64,000 nt of DNA from an uncultured Paludibaculum sp. (GTDB taxonomy: Bacteria; Acidobacteriota; Terriglobia; Bryobacterales; Bryobacteraceae): NCBI RefSeq assembly GCF_963665245.1, contig NZ_OY762269.1, positions 1,990,501-2,054,500 of the forward strand, read 5' to 3'. The notes beneath the pieces are model-generated. The model saw only the letters and a list, made by a program, of their open reading frames with translations. It had not been told where the DNA came from and made no database searches. The position numbers and the translations under genes are program-made. Position 1 is the first letter of the stretch; each line of letters starts with the position of its first letter. Positions 44,414-52,840 of the stretch are shown piece after piece.

Positions 44414-44804
44414 GGCGGTGGCCTTCGGGATGGCGGCGGAGATGCCCGATGTGTCGCCGAAGCTGCTGCGGCAGGCTTTGATCGAGTCTGGAATGGAATT
44501 GGCACCGATGGTGGAAGGCGTCAGGCAGGACACGTTTGCGGATCTCGAGCGGACGCTGCTGGCCTTGGGCGCGGAGTACGAAGGCGGCGAAGATGCGAAG
44601 CGGAAGCAGGTGCGGACCCTGGTGATTACGGCGCGCCAGCACGCCGACTGGGCGATGAGGAGCCCCCACTGCACCGAGGCGCACCGCGTGGAGAAGGCAG
44701 AGATGGTGCTTTGGATGCGGACCTGGCTGGAGAATCCACCTTTGTTTCCGGCGTGGCTTGTGCTGCGGAAGCGGGTGCGGATGGGGCGGCCGGAGGGCGG
44801 GTGA
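44322..44804 (+). CDS. Conserved hypothetical protein overlapping mltG
   Basis: 160 residues, starting inside the 3' end of mltG in another frame with a 92-base overlap. The N-terminal ~25 residues are basic (LRVSKKQRAKAWLQDRRAGR). The remainder is helical and has features of a folded soluble protein: VEGVRQDTFADLERTLLALG, LVITARQHADWAMRSP and AEMVLWMRTWLENPPLFPAW. No domain is recognised and no membrane span is present. A start further inside would reduce the overlap, but the nearest ATG lies well into the protein. Co-transcription with ruvX-mltG is expected. Confidence 0.6.
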   Translation: MASRDQAKLRVSKKQRAKAWLQDRRAGRIDEAVAFGMAAEMPDVSPKLLRQALIESGMELAPMVEGVRQDTFADLERTLLALGAEYEGGEDAKRKQVRTLVITARQHADWAMRSPHCTEAHRVEKAEMVLWMRTWLENPPLFPAWLVLRKRVRMGRPEGG

Positions 44805-44875
44805 TTGGACTTGAGGAGTTGGGTTTCGTCCGGGGCGGGGTTGCTTGAGGGCTCAGGATGCGATGTGATATTCGC

Positions 44876-46006
44876 ATGACATTCTCCCGTCGTTCCCTGC
44901 TTGTCAGCCCCCTGGTGGCGGCGCCGGCTTTGATGGCCGATCGCAACGATTCCCTGCTATACATCGGCGCCTACACCAGCGCCAAGAACAAGGGCATCAC
45001 CGTGGCGCGGTTCGATAAGGCCACCGGGGCGATCAGTGAGATGAGCACGGCCGCGGAGACACCGAATCCGACGTTCCTCGAACTCCATTCGAATGGCAAG
45101 TGGCTCTACGCGATCAACGAGGTGAGCAATTTCGGCGGCAAGAAGGAAGGCTCGGTGGATGCGTATTCCATCGACAAGGCCAGCGGCAAGCTGACCCTTC
45201 TCAATCAGGTGAGCAGCAAGGGCGCGGGGCCGTGCCACGTCTCGCTGGACCGCGGCGGCCGGATGGTTATGATCGCAAACTACGGCAGCGGCAGCGTGGC
45301 TTCGTACAAGATCGAGGCGGACGGCAAGCTGAGTGAGGCGGTTTCATTCTTCCAGCACGAGGGCAAGGGCCCGGTGGCGGGCCGGCAGGCGGGACCTCAC
45401 GCACACTCAGTCAACGTAACGCCCGATAACCGCTATGCGGTCGCGTGCGACCTCGGCACGGACGAAATTCGAATCTACAAATTGGACCCTGGTAAGGGAT
45501 CGATGGAGAAGCACAAGGTGGTGAACACGGCGCCCGGATCGGGTCCGCGCCACTTTGCCTGGCATCCGAAGAAGATGTTCGGCTATGTGGTGAATGAGCT
45601 GAACTCGACGGTGACGGTGTTTCTGTACGCGCCGGATGGAAATCTCGAGGAGATCCAGAGTGTCTCGACGCTGCCGGAAGGGTATCGTAATGAGAACTCG
45701 CCGGCAGAGGTGCGGGTTCATCCGTCGGGCAAATTCCTGTACGCGTCCAACCGGGGTGAGGACACCATTGCGGTCTTCGTCATCGATCCGGCAACGGGCA
45801 AGCTGAGCCCGGTGGACCGTACGCTGACCCAGGGCGGCACGCCGCGGAACTTCTACATCGAGTCCACGGGCCGCTGGTTGCTGGCCGCCAATCAGAAGAC
45901 GGACAACATCATTGTATTCGCGATCGACCAGAAGACCGGCAAGCTGCAGAACACGGGCAAGGGGATTATTGTCGGCCAGCCCGTGTGTTTGAGAATCCTC
46001 GGCTAG
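44876..46006 (+). CDS. Lactonase-type seven-bladed beta-propeller (YbhE/Pgl-like), secreted
   Basis: About 376 residues from the ATG at 44876, giving a short Tat-like leader (MTFSRRSLLVSPLVAAPAL). Propeller motifs repeat every ~50 residues: LLYIGAYTSAKNKGI, NPTFLELHSNGKWLYAINE, GAGPCHVSLDRGGRMVMIANYGSG, GPRHFAWHPKKMFGYVVNEL and EVRVHPSGKFLYASNRG. His and Glu/Arg residues typical of the 6-phosphogluconolactonase YbhE family are kept (PHAHSV). The export signal suggests a periplasmic lactone or a role other than the cytosolic pentose phosphate pathway. Confidence 0.87.
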   Translation: MTFSRRSLLVSPLVAAPALMADRNDSLLYIGAYTSAKNKGITVARFDKATGAISEMSTAAETPNPTFLELHSNGKWLYAINEVSNFGGKKEGSVDAYSIDKASGKLTLLNQVSSKGAGPCHVSLDRGGRMVMIANYGSGSVASYKIEADGKLSEAVSFFQHEGKGPVAGRQAGPHAHSVNVTPDNRYAVACDLGTDEIRIYKLDPGKGSMEKHKVVNTAPGSGPRHFAWHPKKMFGYVVNELNSTVTVFLYAPDGNLEEIQSVSTLPEGYRNENSPAEVRVHPSGKFLYASNRGEDTIAVFVIDPATGKLSPVDRTLTQGGTPRNFYIESTGRWLLAANQKTDNIIVFAIDQKTGKLQNTGKGIIVGQPVCLRILG

Positions 46007-46028
46007 GCCGGCATGCGAGCATAGGAGG

Positions 46029-47219
46029 GTGAGTTCTCCGTCCACTCCCCCCAGGGGCGCGCTGGGTGTCATCTTCCTGATCGTCTTCCTCGACCTGATG
46101 GGCGCCGGCATTCTGGTGCCCGTGATTCCCTATATTGTCGAGCCCTACCGTGCGGATGCCCTGACGGTTGGCGTGCTTGCGATGTCGTTCTCGGCGGCAC
46201 AGTTCGTGGCCAGCCCTTTTCTGGGCCTGCTTTCCGACCGCTTTGGGCGGCGGCCCATTCTGCTGCTCAGTGTCCTCGGCAGCGCGGGGGGCTATTTCCT
46301 GTTTGGTTATGGCCGGTCGTTGGCGGTTCTATTTCTGGCTCGCATCACTGACGGCTTGACGGGTGGCAATATCTCCACGGCGCAGGCCTATATTGCAGAC
46401 ATTTCGGCGCCCAAGGATCGTGCCAAGAACTTCGGACTGATCGGAGCTGCCTTTGGGCTCGGGTTCATTCTTGGACCCGCTCTGGGCGGTGTGCTGAGCA
46501 AGATCAGCCTGGCGGCGCCGGCCTACGCCGCGGGTGTCTTTTCCCTGGTGACTTTCGCCGTCGGCGCTGTGTTGTTGAAGGAATCCCTGCCGGCCGAACA
46601 TCGGACTTCGGCGAAGACGCGATGGCATGATGTGAATCCGTTCTCACAGATTCGAGCGGCTTTCGCGCGCGTAGGCTTTCGCGAACTGATGCTGGCGACC
46701 TTTGCGATGAATTTCGGGATGGCCGGGTTGCAGACCAATTTCGCCGTGTTTACCCACGTCCGGTTTGGTCTGGATGCGAGCCACAACGCGATTCTGTTTG
46801 CGTTCCTGGGTTTGATGGCCGCGCTGACGCAGGGTCTGTTGTTGAGAAAGCTGGCTCCGTCGTTGGGTGAAGGGCGGCTGGCCGTGGGCGGCTCGCTGTT
46901 GTTGGGATTGGGTTTTGTGGTGCTCGCCTTGTCCAATGCGATCTGGATGCTGTATGCCTGCCTGGTGTTGACCGCGCTTGGGTTTGGGCTGGCCGGCCCG
47001 TCGTTGTCGAGCCTTGTTTCGCATAAAGCGACCCCGCGCGAGCAGGGTGTGCTATTGGGGACAATGCAATCGGTGGCGAGCTTCACTCGTGTGGTGGGGC
47101 CGGTTTGGGCGGGTCTATCGTTCGACCATCTCGGGCAGGGCGCTCCGTACTGGACCGGCGCGGTGTGCGCGGGCCTGTCGATGATGTGGGCGATCCATTC
47201 GATGCGCGAGTCACTTTGA
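46029..47219 (+). CDS. MFS transporter (TetA/DHA1-like)
   Basis: 396 residues with 12 predicted spans. The DHA1 motif A loop lies between helices 2 and 3 (GLLSDRFGRRPILLLS), helix 4 carries RITDGLTGGNISTAQAYIAD (motif B Arg), and motif C is GAAFGLGFILGPALGGVLS. The sequence pattern is close to tetracycline/multidrug efflux antiporters, but substrate cannot be read from it. A GTG at 46029 directly abuts AGGAGG, poor spacing, yet no other start would retain helix 1. Its 3' end overlaps the convergent dinB by nine bases. Confidence 0.9.
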   Translation: MSSPSTPPRGALGVIFLIVFLDLMGAGILVPVIPYIVEPYRADALTVGVLAMSFSAAQFVASPFLGLLSDRFGRRPILLLSVLGSAGGYFLFGYGRSLAVLFLARITDGLTGGNISTAQAYIADISAPKDRAKNFGLIGAAFGLGFILGPALGGVLSKISLAAPAYAAGVFSLVTFAVGAVLLKESLPAEHRTSAKTRWHDVNPFSQIRAAFARVGFRELMLATFAMNFGMAGLQTNFAVFTHVRFGLDASHNAILFAFLGLMAALTQGLLLRKLAPSLGEGRLAVGGSLLLGLGFVVLALSNAIWMLYACLVLTALGFGLAGPSLSSLVSHKATPREQGVLLGTMQSVASFTRVVGPVWAGLSFDHLGQGAPYWTGAVCAGLSMMWAIHSMRESL

Positions 47220-48452
47220 TTTGCCGCGCGGCAGTTTGCCGGGCAGGCCAACGGGGTTCTCGTGGACGCGTTCGGCGTGATCGGCGGTGAGTCCGGTGGC
47301 GAGCTTCACGCTCTTCTCTCCGTACTTGTCCCGGATGCGGTCGACGGCGGCCAGCGCCTGGCGGGCTCGCCGATTCTTCTCGGAGTCGAGCAGACCCAGT
47401 TGTCCTTCGTGTTCTTCCAGTCCTGAGACGCCCGTGCCGATGAGGCGGATCGGCGTCTTCCCGTCCCACGCCTGATGGAACAGGATCCTCGATTCGGCGA
47501 TGAGTTCGTGGTCGAGCTGTGTCGACTGGGGCAGGGTGCGGCTGCGCGTGAGCGTGGTGAAGTCTTTGTACCGCAGCTTCAGGTGAACGATGCGGGCGTG
47601 GAACTCGTGCTCGCGGAGGCGGCGGGCGACCTTCTCGGCGAGGCGGGCTAGCGTGGCTTCGAGTTCGAGAGGCTGGGCTGTATCGACGTCGAAGGTGTGT
47701 TCGTGGCTGATGGACTTGGGGTCTTCGTGATCGCCGATGTCGCCGTCGACCCAGGAACCGGCGTCGATTCCGTGCGATTTGCCCGCCAGCGCCAGGCCCC
47801 ACTGGCCGAAGCGGCGGCGGAGGAAATCCTCGTCGAGCCGGGCGAGGTCGCCCACCTTCCTGATGCCGTAGTCCTTGAGCTTCTGTTCGGTCACCTTGCC
47901 GACGCCCGGGATCCGGCGAACGTCCAGCGGCGCGAGGAAGTTGGCTTCGAGCCCGGGCTGGATCCAAAGGATGCCGTTGGGTTTGGCCTGATCGGAGCAG
48001 ACCTTAGCCACCAGTCGCGAGGTGGCGATGCCGACGGAGCAGTTGAGGCCTGTGACTTCCTTCATGCGGACGTGGAGGAGGTGGGCCGCGTGGAGGGGTG
48101 GGCCGAGCAGGCGTTCGGTGCCCGTGAGATCCATGTAGGCCTCGTCGACGGACGCCATCTCCACCTTGGGCGAGAATTCGTTGAGGACGGCGTGGACCTT
48201 GTGGGAGTAGTCGCGGTAGCGGTCGGGATGGCCGTTCAGGAAGATGGCGTGCGGACAGAGTTGACCGGCGGTGCGCAGGGGGAGGGCGGAGTGGACACCG
48301 AACTTGCGGGCCTCGTAGGAGGCGGCCGAGACGACGCCGCGAGCGTCCTTGGGGCCTCCGACGACGACAGCCTTGCCTTTGAGGGACGGGTCGAAGAGCT
48401 CTTCCACGGAGACGAAGAAGGCGTCCATGTCGACGTGGAAGATGGTTTTCAC
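47211..48452 (-). CDS. dinB: DNA polymerase IV (Y family)
   Basis: About 413 residues from the GTG at 48452 (GGAA about 8 bases upstream); a longer frame upstream runs through the regulatory region and is not needed. Active-site carboxylates are in IFHVDMDAFFVSVEE and EMASVDEAYMDLTG. The palm/finger part continues with GVVSAASYEARKFGV, and the helix-hairpin-helix is RRIPGVGKVTEQKLKDYGI. The little-finger domain spans about 230-350. The C-terminus ends Pro/Gly/Lys-rich without a classic clamp-binding motif, although QLGLLD near 360 could serve. Error-prone translesion synthesis. No LexA-type box was identified upstream. Confidence 0.93.
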   Translation of the reverse strand: MKTIFHVDMDAFFVSVEELFDPSLKGKAVVVGGPKDARGVVSAASYEARKFGVHSALPLRTAGQLCPHAIFLNGHPDRYRDYSHKVHAVLNEFSPKVEMASVDEAYMDLTGTERLLGPPLHAAHLLHVRMKEVTGLNCSVGIATSRLVAKVCSDQAKPNGILWIQPGLEANFLAPLDVRRIPGVGKVTEQKLKDYGIRKVGDLARLDEDFLRRRFGQWGLALAGKSHGIDAGSWVDGDIGDHEDPKSISHEHTFDVDTAQPLELEATLARLAEKVARRLREHEFHARIVHLKLRYKDFTTLTRSRTLPQSTQLDHELIAESRILFHQAWDGKTPIRLIGTGVSGLEEHEGQLGLLDSEKNRRARQALAAVDRIRDKYGEKSVKLATGLTADHAERVHENPVGLPGKLPRGKSK

Positions 48453-48513
48453 TTCTGTTCCAGGATAGATCGTGGTGAGCCGCGCGGCGAGATATGTAAA
48501 CTTTAAGGGTAAT

Positions 48514-48562
48514 ATGTTGCCTGTCAACAGGAGCCTCAAGTATATTCATGTTGACAGGCAAC
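48514..48562. promoter_or_regulatory. Paired operator palindromes upstream of padR
   Basis: GTTGCCTGTCAAC at 48514-48526 and its exact reverse complement GTTGACAGGCAAC at 48550-48562. Each 13-mer is itself a GTTG-N5-CAAC dyad, and the two sites are 36 bp apart centre to centre. The second ends two bases before the padR ATG. Position and symmetry fit autorepression by a dimeric PadR; the first site is also 62 bp from the dinB start. Confidence 0.75.
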
Positions 48563-48564
48563 AG

Positions 48565-48909
48565 ATGCATGAGAAGACGACGGACGGTGACGTTCCATAC
48601 GGCACTTTGGATCTGATGGTGTTGAGAACTCTGGCGACGATAGGGTCTCAACACGGCTACGGCTTGGCCCGCCGAATTGAGCGGGTGGCCAGTGGCTCTC
48701 TCTCGCTGAACCAGGGAACGATTTACCCGGCGCTCCTGCGACTGGAGCAAAAGGGCTGGATCTCGAGCGATTGGGGCGTCAGCGAGAGTAAGCGGCGCGC
48801 GCGTTTCTACTCGATCACCGATGCCGGGCGCGATCAGCTTTCTACCGAGATTGAGAAGTGGTCGCGCGCGGTGCAGATGGTGCAGCGCCTGTTGGAGGAT
48901 CCGGCATGA
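48565..48909 (+). CDS. PadR-family transcriptional regulator
   Basis: About 114 residues from the ATG at 48565, the first start after the operator; longer frames upstream would translate through it. Winged-helix motifs are PYGTLDLMVLRTLAT, GYGLARRIERVASGSLSLNQ, GTIYPALLRLEQKGWIS and ARFYSITDAGRDQL, all diagnostic for PadR. The C-terminal dimerisation helix is short (subfamily 1-like). It ends in an ATGA overlap with the permease gene, the arrangement typical of acidobacterial PadR-ADOP pairs. It most likely represses its own operon by binding the two GTTG-N5-CAAC palindromes; the inducer is unknown. Confidence 0.93.
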   Translation: MHEKTTDGDVPYGTLDLMVLRTLATIGSQHGYGLARRIERVASGSLSLNQGTIYPALLRLEQKGWISSDWGVSESKRRARFYSITDAGRDQLSTEIEKWSRAVQMVQRLLEDPA

Positions 48910-51539
48910 TGTGGCTCCGGCTCGTGTTTTCCCGACTGCTGGGGATCGCCTTTCGATCCCGTCTGGAAGCCCGGCTCGATGAGGAGATGCGCACCCACCT
49001 CGATTTCCTGATCGAGGAGAAGCTTCGGCAGGGTCTCAGCCTGGAAGAGGCCCGGCGGGCCGCGTCACTGGAATTTGGGGGTACCACCGCACTGATGGAG
49101 AGCTGCCGGGAGCAAGCCGGAGCGCCGGCACTGGAGTCGGTGTGGCAGGATCTGCGCTATGGCGTGCGCAGTCTTGCGAGGAGCCGGGTGTTTACCGCTT
49201 CCGCTGTCTGCACTCTCGCCCTTGGCATTGGCGGGGCGGTGGCCGTCTTCAGTCTGGTGCAGGGGCTTGTTCTGGAAGGGTTGCCGTATCCAGACGCGGG
49301 GCGGCTTGTCGAGCTACAGGAGACCAGCGCGCGGGCAGGAGTGATGTCGGCCTCCTGGCACGACTATCTGGATTGGCGCGCCCGAGCCCGAAGCGTGGCG
49401 CAGATGGCGGCGATCCAACCGGGTTCCGTGTCCCTCACTGGCGACGGCGCGGCGGAGCGTCTGCGCGTCCTGAATGTCTCGGCTTCATTCCTCGACGTGC
49501 TGCAGCGGGCACCGGCGCTGGGCCGCGGGCTGAAGGAGTCGGACGACCGTGCCGGGGCGGAGCCTGTGGTGGTGCTCACCCATGCGGTGTGGGCGCGCCG
49601 CTATGGCGGGGACCCCGGGTTGGTGGGTCGCCGGATCGTACTGGACGGGCAAGCGCACCTGGTTGTGGGGATTCTGCCGGAGAGCTTCCGCTTCTTCGTG
49701 GAGGCGGATCTCTACCGCCCCATCACGCCGCAGGCACAGCGGCTGGGCGCGCGGGGCGGCGACCACGGATGCTATGTATACGGGCGGCTGGCTGAGGGCG
49801 TAACACTGAAGCAGGCACGTGACGAGATGGAATCCGTCGCGGCGGCATTGAGCAGACAATACCCGGAATCCAATGGCGGCGTCACCGTCCATGTCGAGCC
49901 TCTGGCGGCTGCCGATGAGGGACTGCGGCGAACGCTCTATCTGTTGCTGGCGGCAGTAGGTTGCCTGCTGTTGATTGCCTGTGTCAATGTCTCAGGGCTG
50001 CTGCTGGCACGCGGCGAATCACGACGGCGCGAAATGCAGGTGCGCGCCGCGCTGGGGGCCAGCCGCGGGCGGCTGTTGCAGCAGGTCGTGATGGAGAGCT
50101 TCCTGTTGGCCAGTGCCGGCGCCGCGGTCGGCCTCCTACTGGCGCAGTTCAGTCTACCCCTTCTCCAGACGCTGCTGCCCGAGGAGACGCGCCGAGTCGC
50201 AGGCATTGGCATCCATGGAGCCGTGCTGGCAGGCGTGACCTTGCTGGCGACCGCTGCCGCTCTGATCATGGGTGCGATCCCCGGATGGACCGCTGGCCGT
50301 GGCCTGGGCGTGCTGCGTTCCGGTGCTCGCCCTGCCGGAAGCGGCTTCAATCGCCTGTCGTTCCGCGGCGTGCTGGTGGCGACGCAGGTGGGCGCCTCGT
50401 TTGTTCTTCTTGTGGGTGCTGGTCTGTTGTTGCGAAGCGTGATCAACATCTACAGCGTGGACCCGGGGTTCCGGGCGGAACGGCTGCTGTTGGCGGAGAC
50501 GGCCCTGCCCGCAAGCCGTTTCGGCGCCGAGGAGCAACAGGTCCGGTACTTTGACCGTCTTCTTGCCGAGTTGCGAGCCATACCAGGCGTAGAGTCGGCG
50601 GCGACCACCTTCTGTCTGCCGCTGGACGGGGGCTGCTGGGCTTCCGGCCTGTCGGTGGAGGGACAGGCGGTGATGCGGCGGGAGGACCGGCCGTTGGTGG
50701 ATGTGAACCAGGTGAGTCCGGGTTATTTCCAAGCCCTGGGGGCACCAATGCTCAGTGGCCGCGACTTCGGGGCTCAGGATACTCCTCGTGCGGTGCCTGT
50801 GGCGGTGGTGAGCCAGGCGTTTGTCCGGCGTTACTTCCCGTCCGGCGAGGTCTTGGGGCGCCGCATCAGGCTGGGCGCGCCGGCGGACCAGGCTCCCTAT
50901 CTGACGGTCGTTGGTGTGGTGGGCGACGTCCATCGAGTCGGGCTGACCGCACCCGTCCGGCCCGAGGTGTACCTCTGTCTGCGTCAGTCAGGTAGCGACG
51001 TCGCGCGTCTTGTTGTGAAGACGCGTCTGAGCGATCCGCTACGGTTGGAGGAGGCGGTGCGGCAAGCCGCCACCCGCGTGGATGCGGACGTTCCACTGTT
51101 TGGTTTCCGGCCGATTGAACACTATGTCCGGCAGTCGACCCAGTCGCGGCAGTTGCCGCTCATCGTCGTCGGTGCGTTCGCGCTACTGGCCTTAGGGATG
51201 GCGGCCGTTGGTGTGTATGGCATTGTCAATTACACCGTTGCGTCCAGGTCCCTTGAGCTGGGTATACGGATGGCGCTGGGTGCCACACGAGGGCAGATTG
51301 TTGAGCTGGTCGTCGGTCAGGGCGCGCGTCTGGCTCTGGTGGGGTTGGTGCTGGGCACGGTTGGAGCGTTGGTCCTGGCGCGTGTCCTGAGGAGTCTTCT
51401 TTTTGGCGTCCAACCGGCGGACCCAGAGACGCTCTTTGGCGTGGCCGCCCTGTTGGCCCTGGTTCTGGGATTGGCGGTCTGGTCTCCGGCGCGGCGAGCG
51501 GCGCGGGTGGATCCGGCCGTCTCGCTGAAGAGTGAGTGA
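48906..51539 (+). CDS. ADOP-type duplicated MacB/FtsX permease
   Basis: About 877 residues from the ATG at 48906, overlapping the padR stop (ATGA). The N-terminal soluble region (RSRLEARLDEEMRTHLDFLI, EEARRAASLEFGG) is the usual ADOP start. Then come two FtsX/MacB modules, each with a periplasmic MacB_PCD domain and spans: a first span near 85-110, spans near 350-450, a second periplasmic part (about 480-720) and last spans near 755-860. The conserved permease segments are RRREMQVRAALGASRGRLLQQ and SRSLELGIRMALGATRGQIVELV. ADOPs lack their own ATPase; no lolD/macB-type ATPase gene is adjacent. Function unknown; relatives suggest lipid, peptide or drug export. Confidence 0.92.
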   Translation: MMWLRLVFSRLLGIAFRSRLEARLDEEMRTHLDFLIEEKLRQGLSLEEARRAASLEFGGTTALMESCREQAGAPALESVWQDLRYGVRSLARSRVFTASAVCTLALGIGGAVAVFSLVQGLVLEGLPYPDAGRLVELQETSARAGVMSASWHDYLDWRARARSVAQMAAIQPGSVSLTGDGAAERLRVLNVSASFLDVLQRAPALGRGLKESDDRAGAEPVVVLTHAVWARRYGGDPGLVGRRIVLDGQAHLVVGILPESFRFFVEADLYRPITPQAQRLGARGGDHGCYVYGRLAEGVTLKQARDEMESVAAALSRQYPESNGGVTVHVEPLAAADEGLRRTLYLLLAAVGCLLLIACVNVSGLLLARGESRRREMQVRAALGASRGRLLQQVVMESFLLASAGAAVGLLLAQFSLPLLQTLLPEETRRVAGIGIHGAVLAGVTLLATAAALIMGAIPGWTAGRGLGVLRSGARPAGSGFNRLSFRGVLVATQVGASFVLLVGAGLLLRSVINIYSVDPGFRAERLLLAETALPASRFGAEEQQVRYFDRLLAELRAIPGVESAATTFCLPLDGGCWASGLSVEGQAVMRREDRPLVDVNQVSPGYFQALGAPMLSGRDFGAQDTPRAVPVAVVSQAFVRRYFPSGEVLGRRIRLGAPADQAPYLTVVGVVGDVHRVGLTAPVRPEVYLCLRQSGSDVARLVVKTRLSDPLRLEEAVRQAATRVDADVPLFGFRPIEHYVRQSTQSRQLPLIVVGAFALLALGMAAVGVYGIVNYTVASRSLELGIRMALGATRGQIVELVVGQGARLALVGLVLGTVGALVLARVLRSLLFGVQPADPETLFGVAALLALVLGLAVWSPARRAARVDPAVSLKSE

Positions 51540-51600
51540 AGGGCGTGGACGGCGGTGCGCCGGTCAACCCTTATCGGAGCGGAACTGGCGGAGGGGGCCT

Positions 51601-51987
51601 ATGTCGATCTTCATCGTGCAACTGGGTACGCCGCGCAGGGCAGGGGAAGGCCCGCGGCTCGGCACTGTCCGGAGGCCGCCGCGTGGTGTGGCCAAGGCGG
51701 ACTTCGCACGGCTGGACTACTACGATGTCTGGTTTCCGAATCTGGCGCCGAGCGCCGAACTGGTTCAGGAAGCGCTACATGCGGACAGCGATCGCGCCTG
51801 GGCGGAGTTTGCCCGCAAGTTCCGCAAGGAGATGAGCGCGCCGGATCGTAGCCGCGAACTCGATGTACTGGCCACGTTGTCGCACCATACGAATCTCGCC
51901 CTGGGGTGCTACTGCGCGGAGGAGTGCCACTGCCATCGGTCCGTGCTGCGCGCTCTGCTCGTCGAACGCGGTGCCGAGGTGGTGTGA
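51601..51987 (+). CDS. DUF488-family protein
   Basis: 128 residues from the ATG at 51601, preceded by GGAGG; longer frames start inside the upstream permease. The DUF488 pattern is clear: N-terminal IVQLGTPR, middle DYYDVWFPNLAPS, FARKFRKEM, and the C-terminal Cys/His signature LALGCYCAEECHCHRSVL, which may bind metal or act redox-wise. Members are widespread and uncharacterised; some act in nucleic-acid or stress contexts. It follows the permease by 61 bp and may be independent. Confidence 0.87.
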   Translation: MSIFIVQLGTPRRAGEGPRLGTVRRPPRGVAKADFARLDYYDVWFPNLAPSAELVQEALHADSDRAWAEFARKFRKEMSAPDRSRELDVLATLSHHTNLALGCYCAEECHCHRSVLRALLVERGAEVV

Positions 51988-52009
51988 GAGTTCACGACAG
52001 GTGCTTGGG

Positions 52010-52840
52010 CTACGGCGCGTAGCGGCCCCGCAGGACGCGCGGCAGACCGGCGAGGTCGCAGGCCAACGTGATGTCCGTCCACGGGCCTTTCGCGAAGGCA
52101 GCGCGGACTCCAGGCTCGCCGCGATAGCCGATCTCGAAGATGAGCCAGCCTCCGGGTTTCAGTAGCTGCTCGGCCTGGGGCACGATGCGGTGATAGATCT
52201 CCGTGCCCTGCTCGCCGCCGAACAGGGCCAGGTGCGGCTCGAAATCGCGCACTTCGTGTTGCAGGCCGGCCATCTCGGCCGCCGGGATGTAGGGCGGGTT
52301 GGAGACGATGAGATCGAAGCGGCTATTGAGTGCGGAGGCCAGATCGCACTGGAGGAACTCCACCGGGGCCTTCAGCGTCTTGGCGTTGTGGCGCGCCACC
52401 CGCAGTGCCGCGAGGCTCAGGTCCGTCGCAATGGCCGGACATTTCAATTCCAAGGCCAGTGTGACGGCCAGGGCTCCGGAACCGGTTCCGATGTCCAGCA
52501 GATTGCTTGCATGCGGTGCGACCTGGAGGGCCTGTTCCACGGTGTGTTCGGTTTCGGGGCGGGGAATCAGCACGGCCGGCGAGACCTGGAAGGGGCGGCC
52601 GTAGAACTCCTGGACACTGGTGATGTGTTGCGTCGGCCTACCCTGCATGCGCTCGTGCAGATAGCGGCCGTAGTGGATCCACTCGATGGTCGTCAGCTCA
52701 TGCTCGGGATGCGAGTACAGATAGATGCGCTCGCGGTGAAGGGCGTGAAGGAGCAGTACTTCGGCGGTGAGCCGGGGTTCAACAATGCCCGCGCCGGCGA
52801 GGAGATCAGCCCCCTGTCGGACCGCGGTCTTTACCGTCAT
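52010..52840 (-). CDS. prmC: Release factor glutamine methyltransferase
   Basis: 276 residues. The N-terminal helical bundle binds the release factor (AEVLLLHALHRERIYLYSHP). The SAM-dependent methyltransferase domain has motif I LLDIGTGSGALAVTLAL, post-I Asp (AIATDLSLAAL) and the catalytic NPPY motif in LIVSNPPYIPAAE. It methylates the Gln of the GGQ loop of RF1/RF2. The adjacent upstream gene is prfA itself, with a 35-base overlap of its 3' end, a classical arrangement. Confidence 0.94.
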   Translation of the reverse strand: MTVKTAVRQGADLLAGAGIVEPRLTAEVLLLHALHRERIYLYSHPEHELTTIEWIHYGRYLHERMQGRPTQHITSVQEFYGRPFQVSPAVLIPRPETEHTVEQALQVAPHASNLLDIGTGSGALAVTLALELKCPAIATDLSLAALRVARHNAKTLKAPVEFLQCDLASALNSRFDLIVSNPPYIPAAEMAGLQHEVRDFEPHLALFGGEQGTEIYHRIVPQAEQLLKPGGWLIFEIGYRGEPGVRAAFAKGPWTDITLACDLAGLPRVLRGRYAP

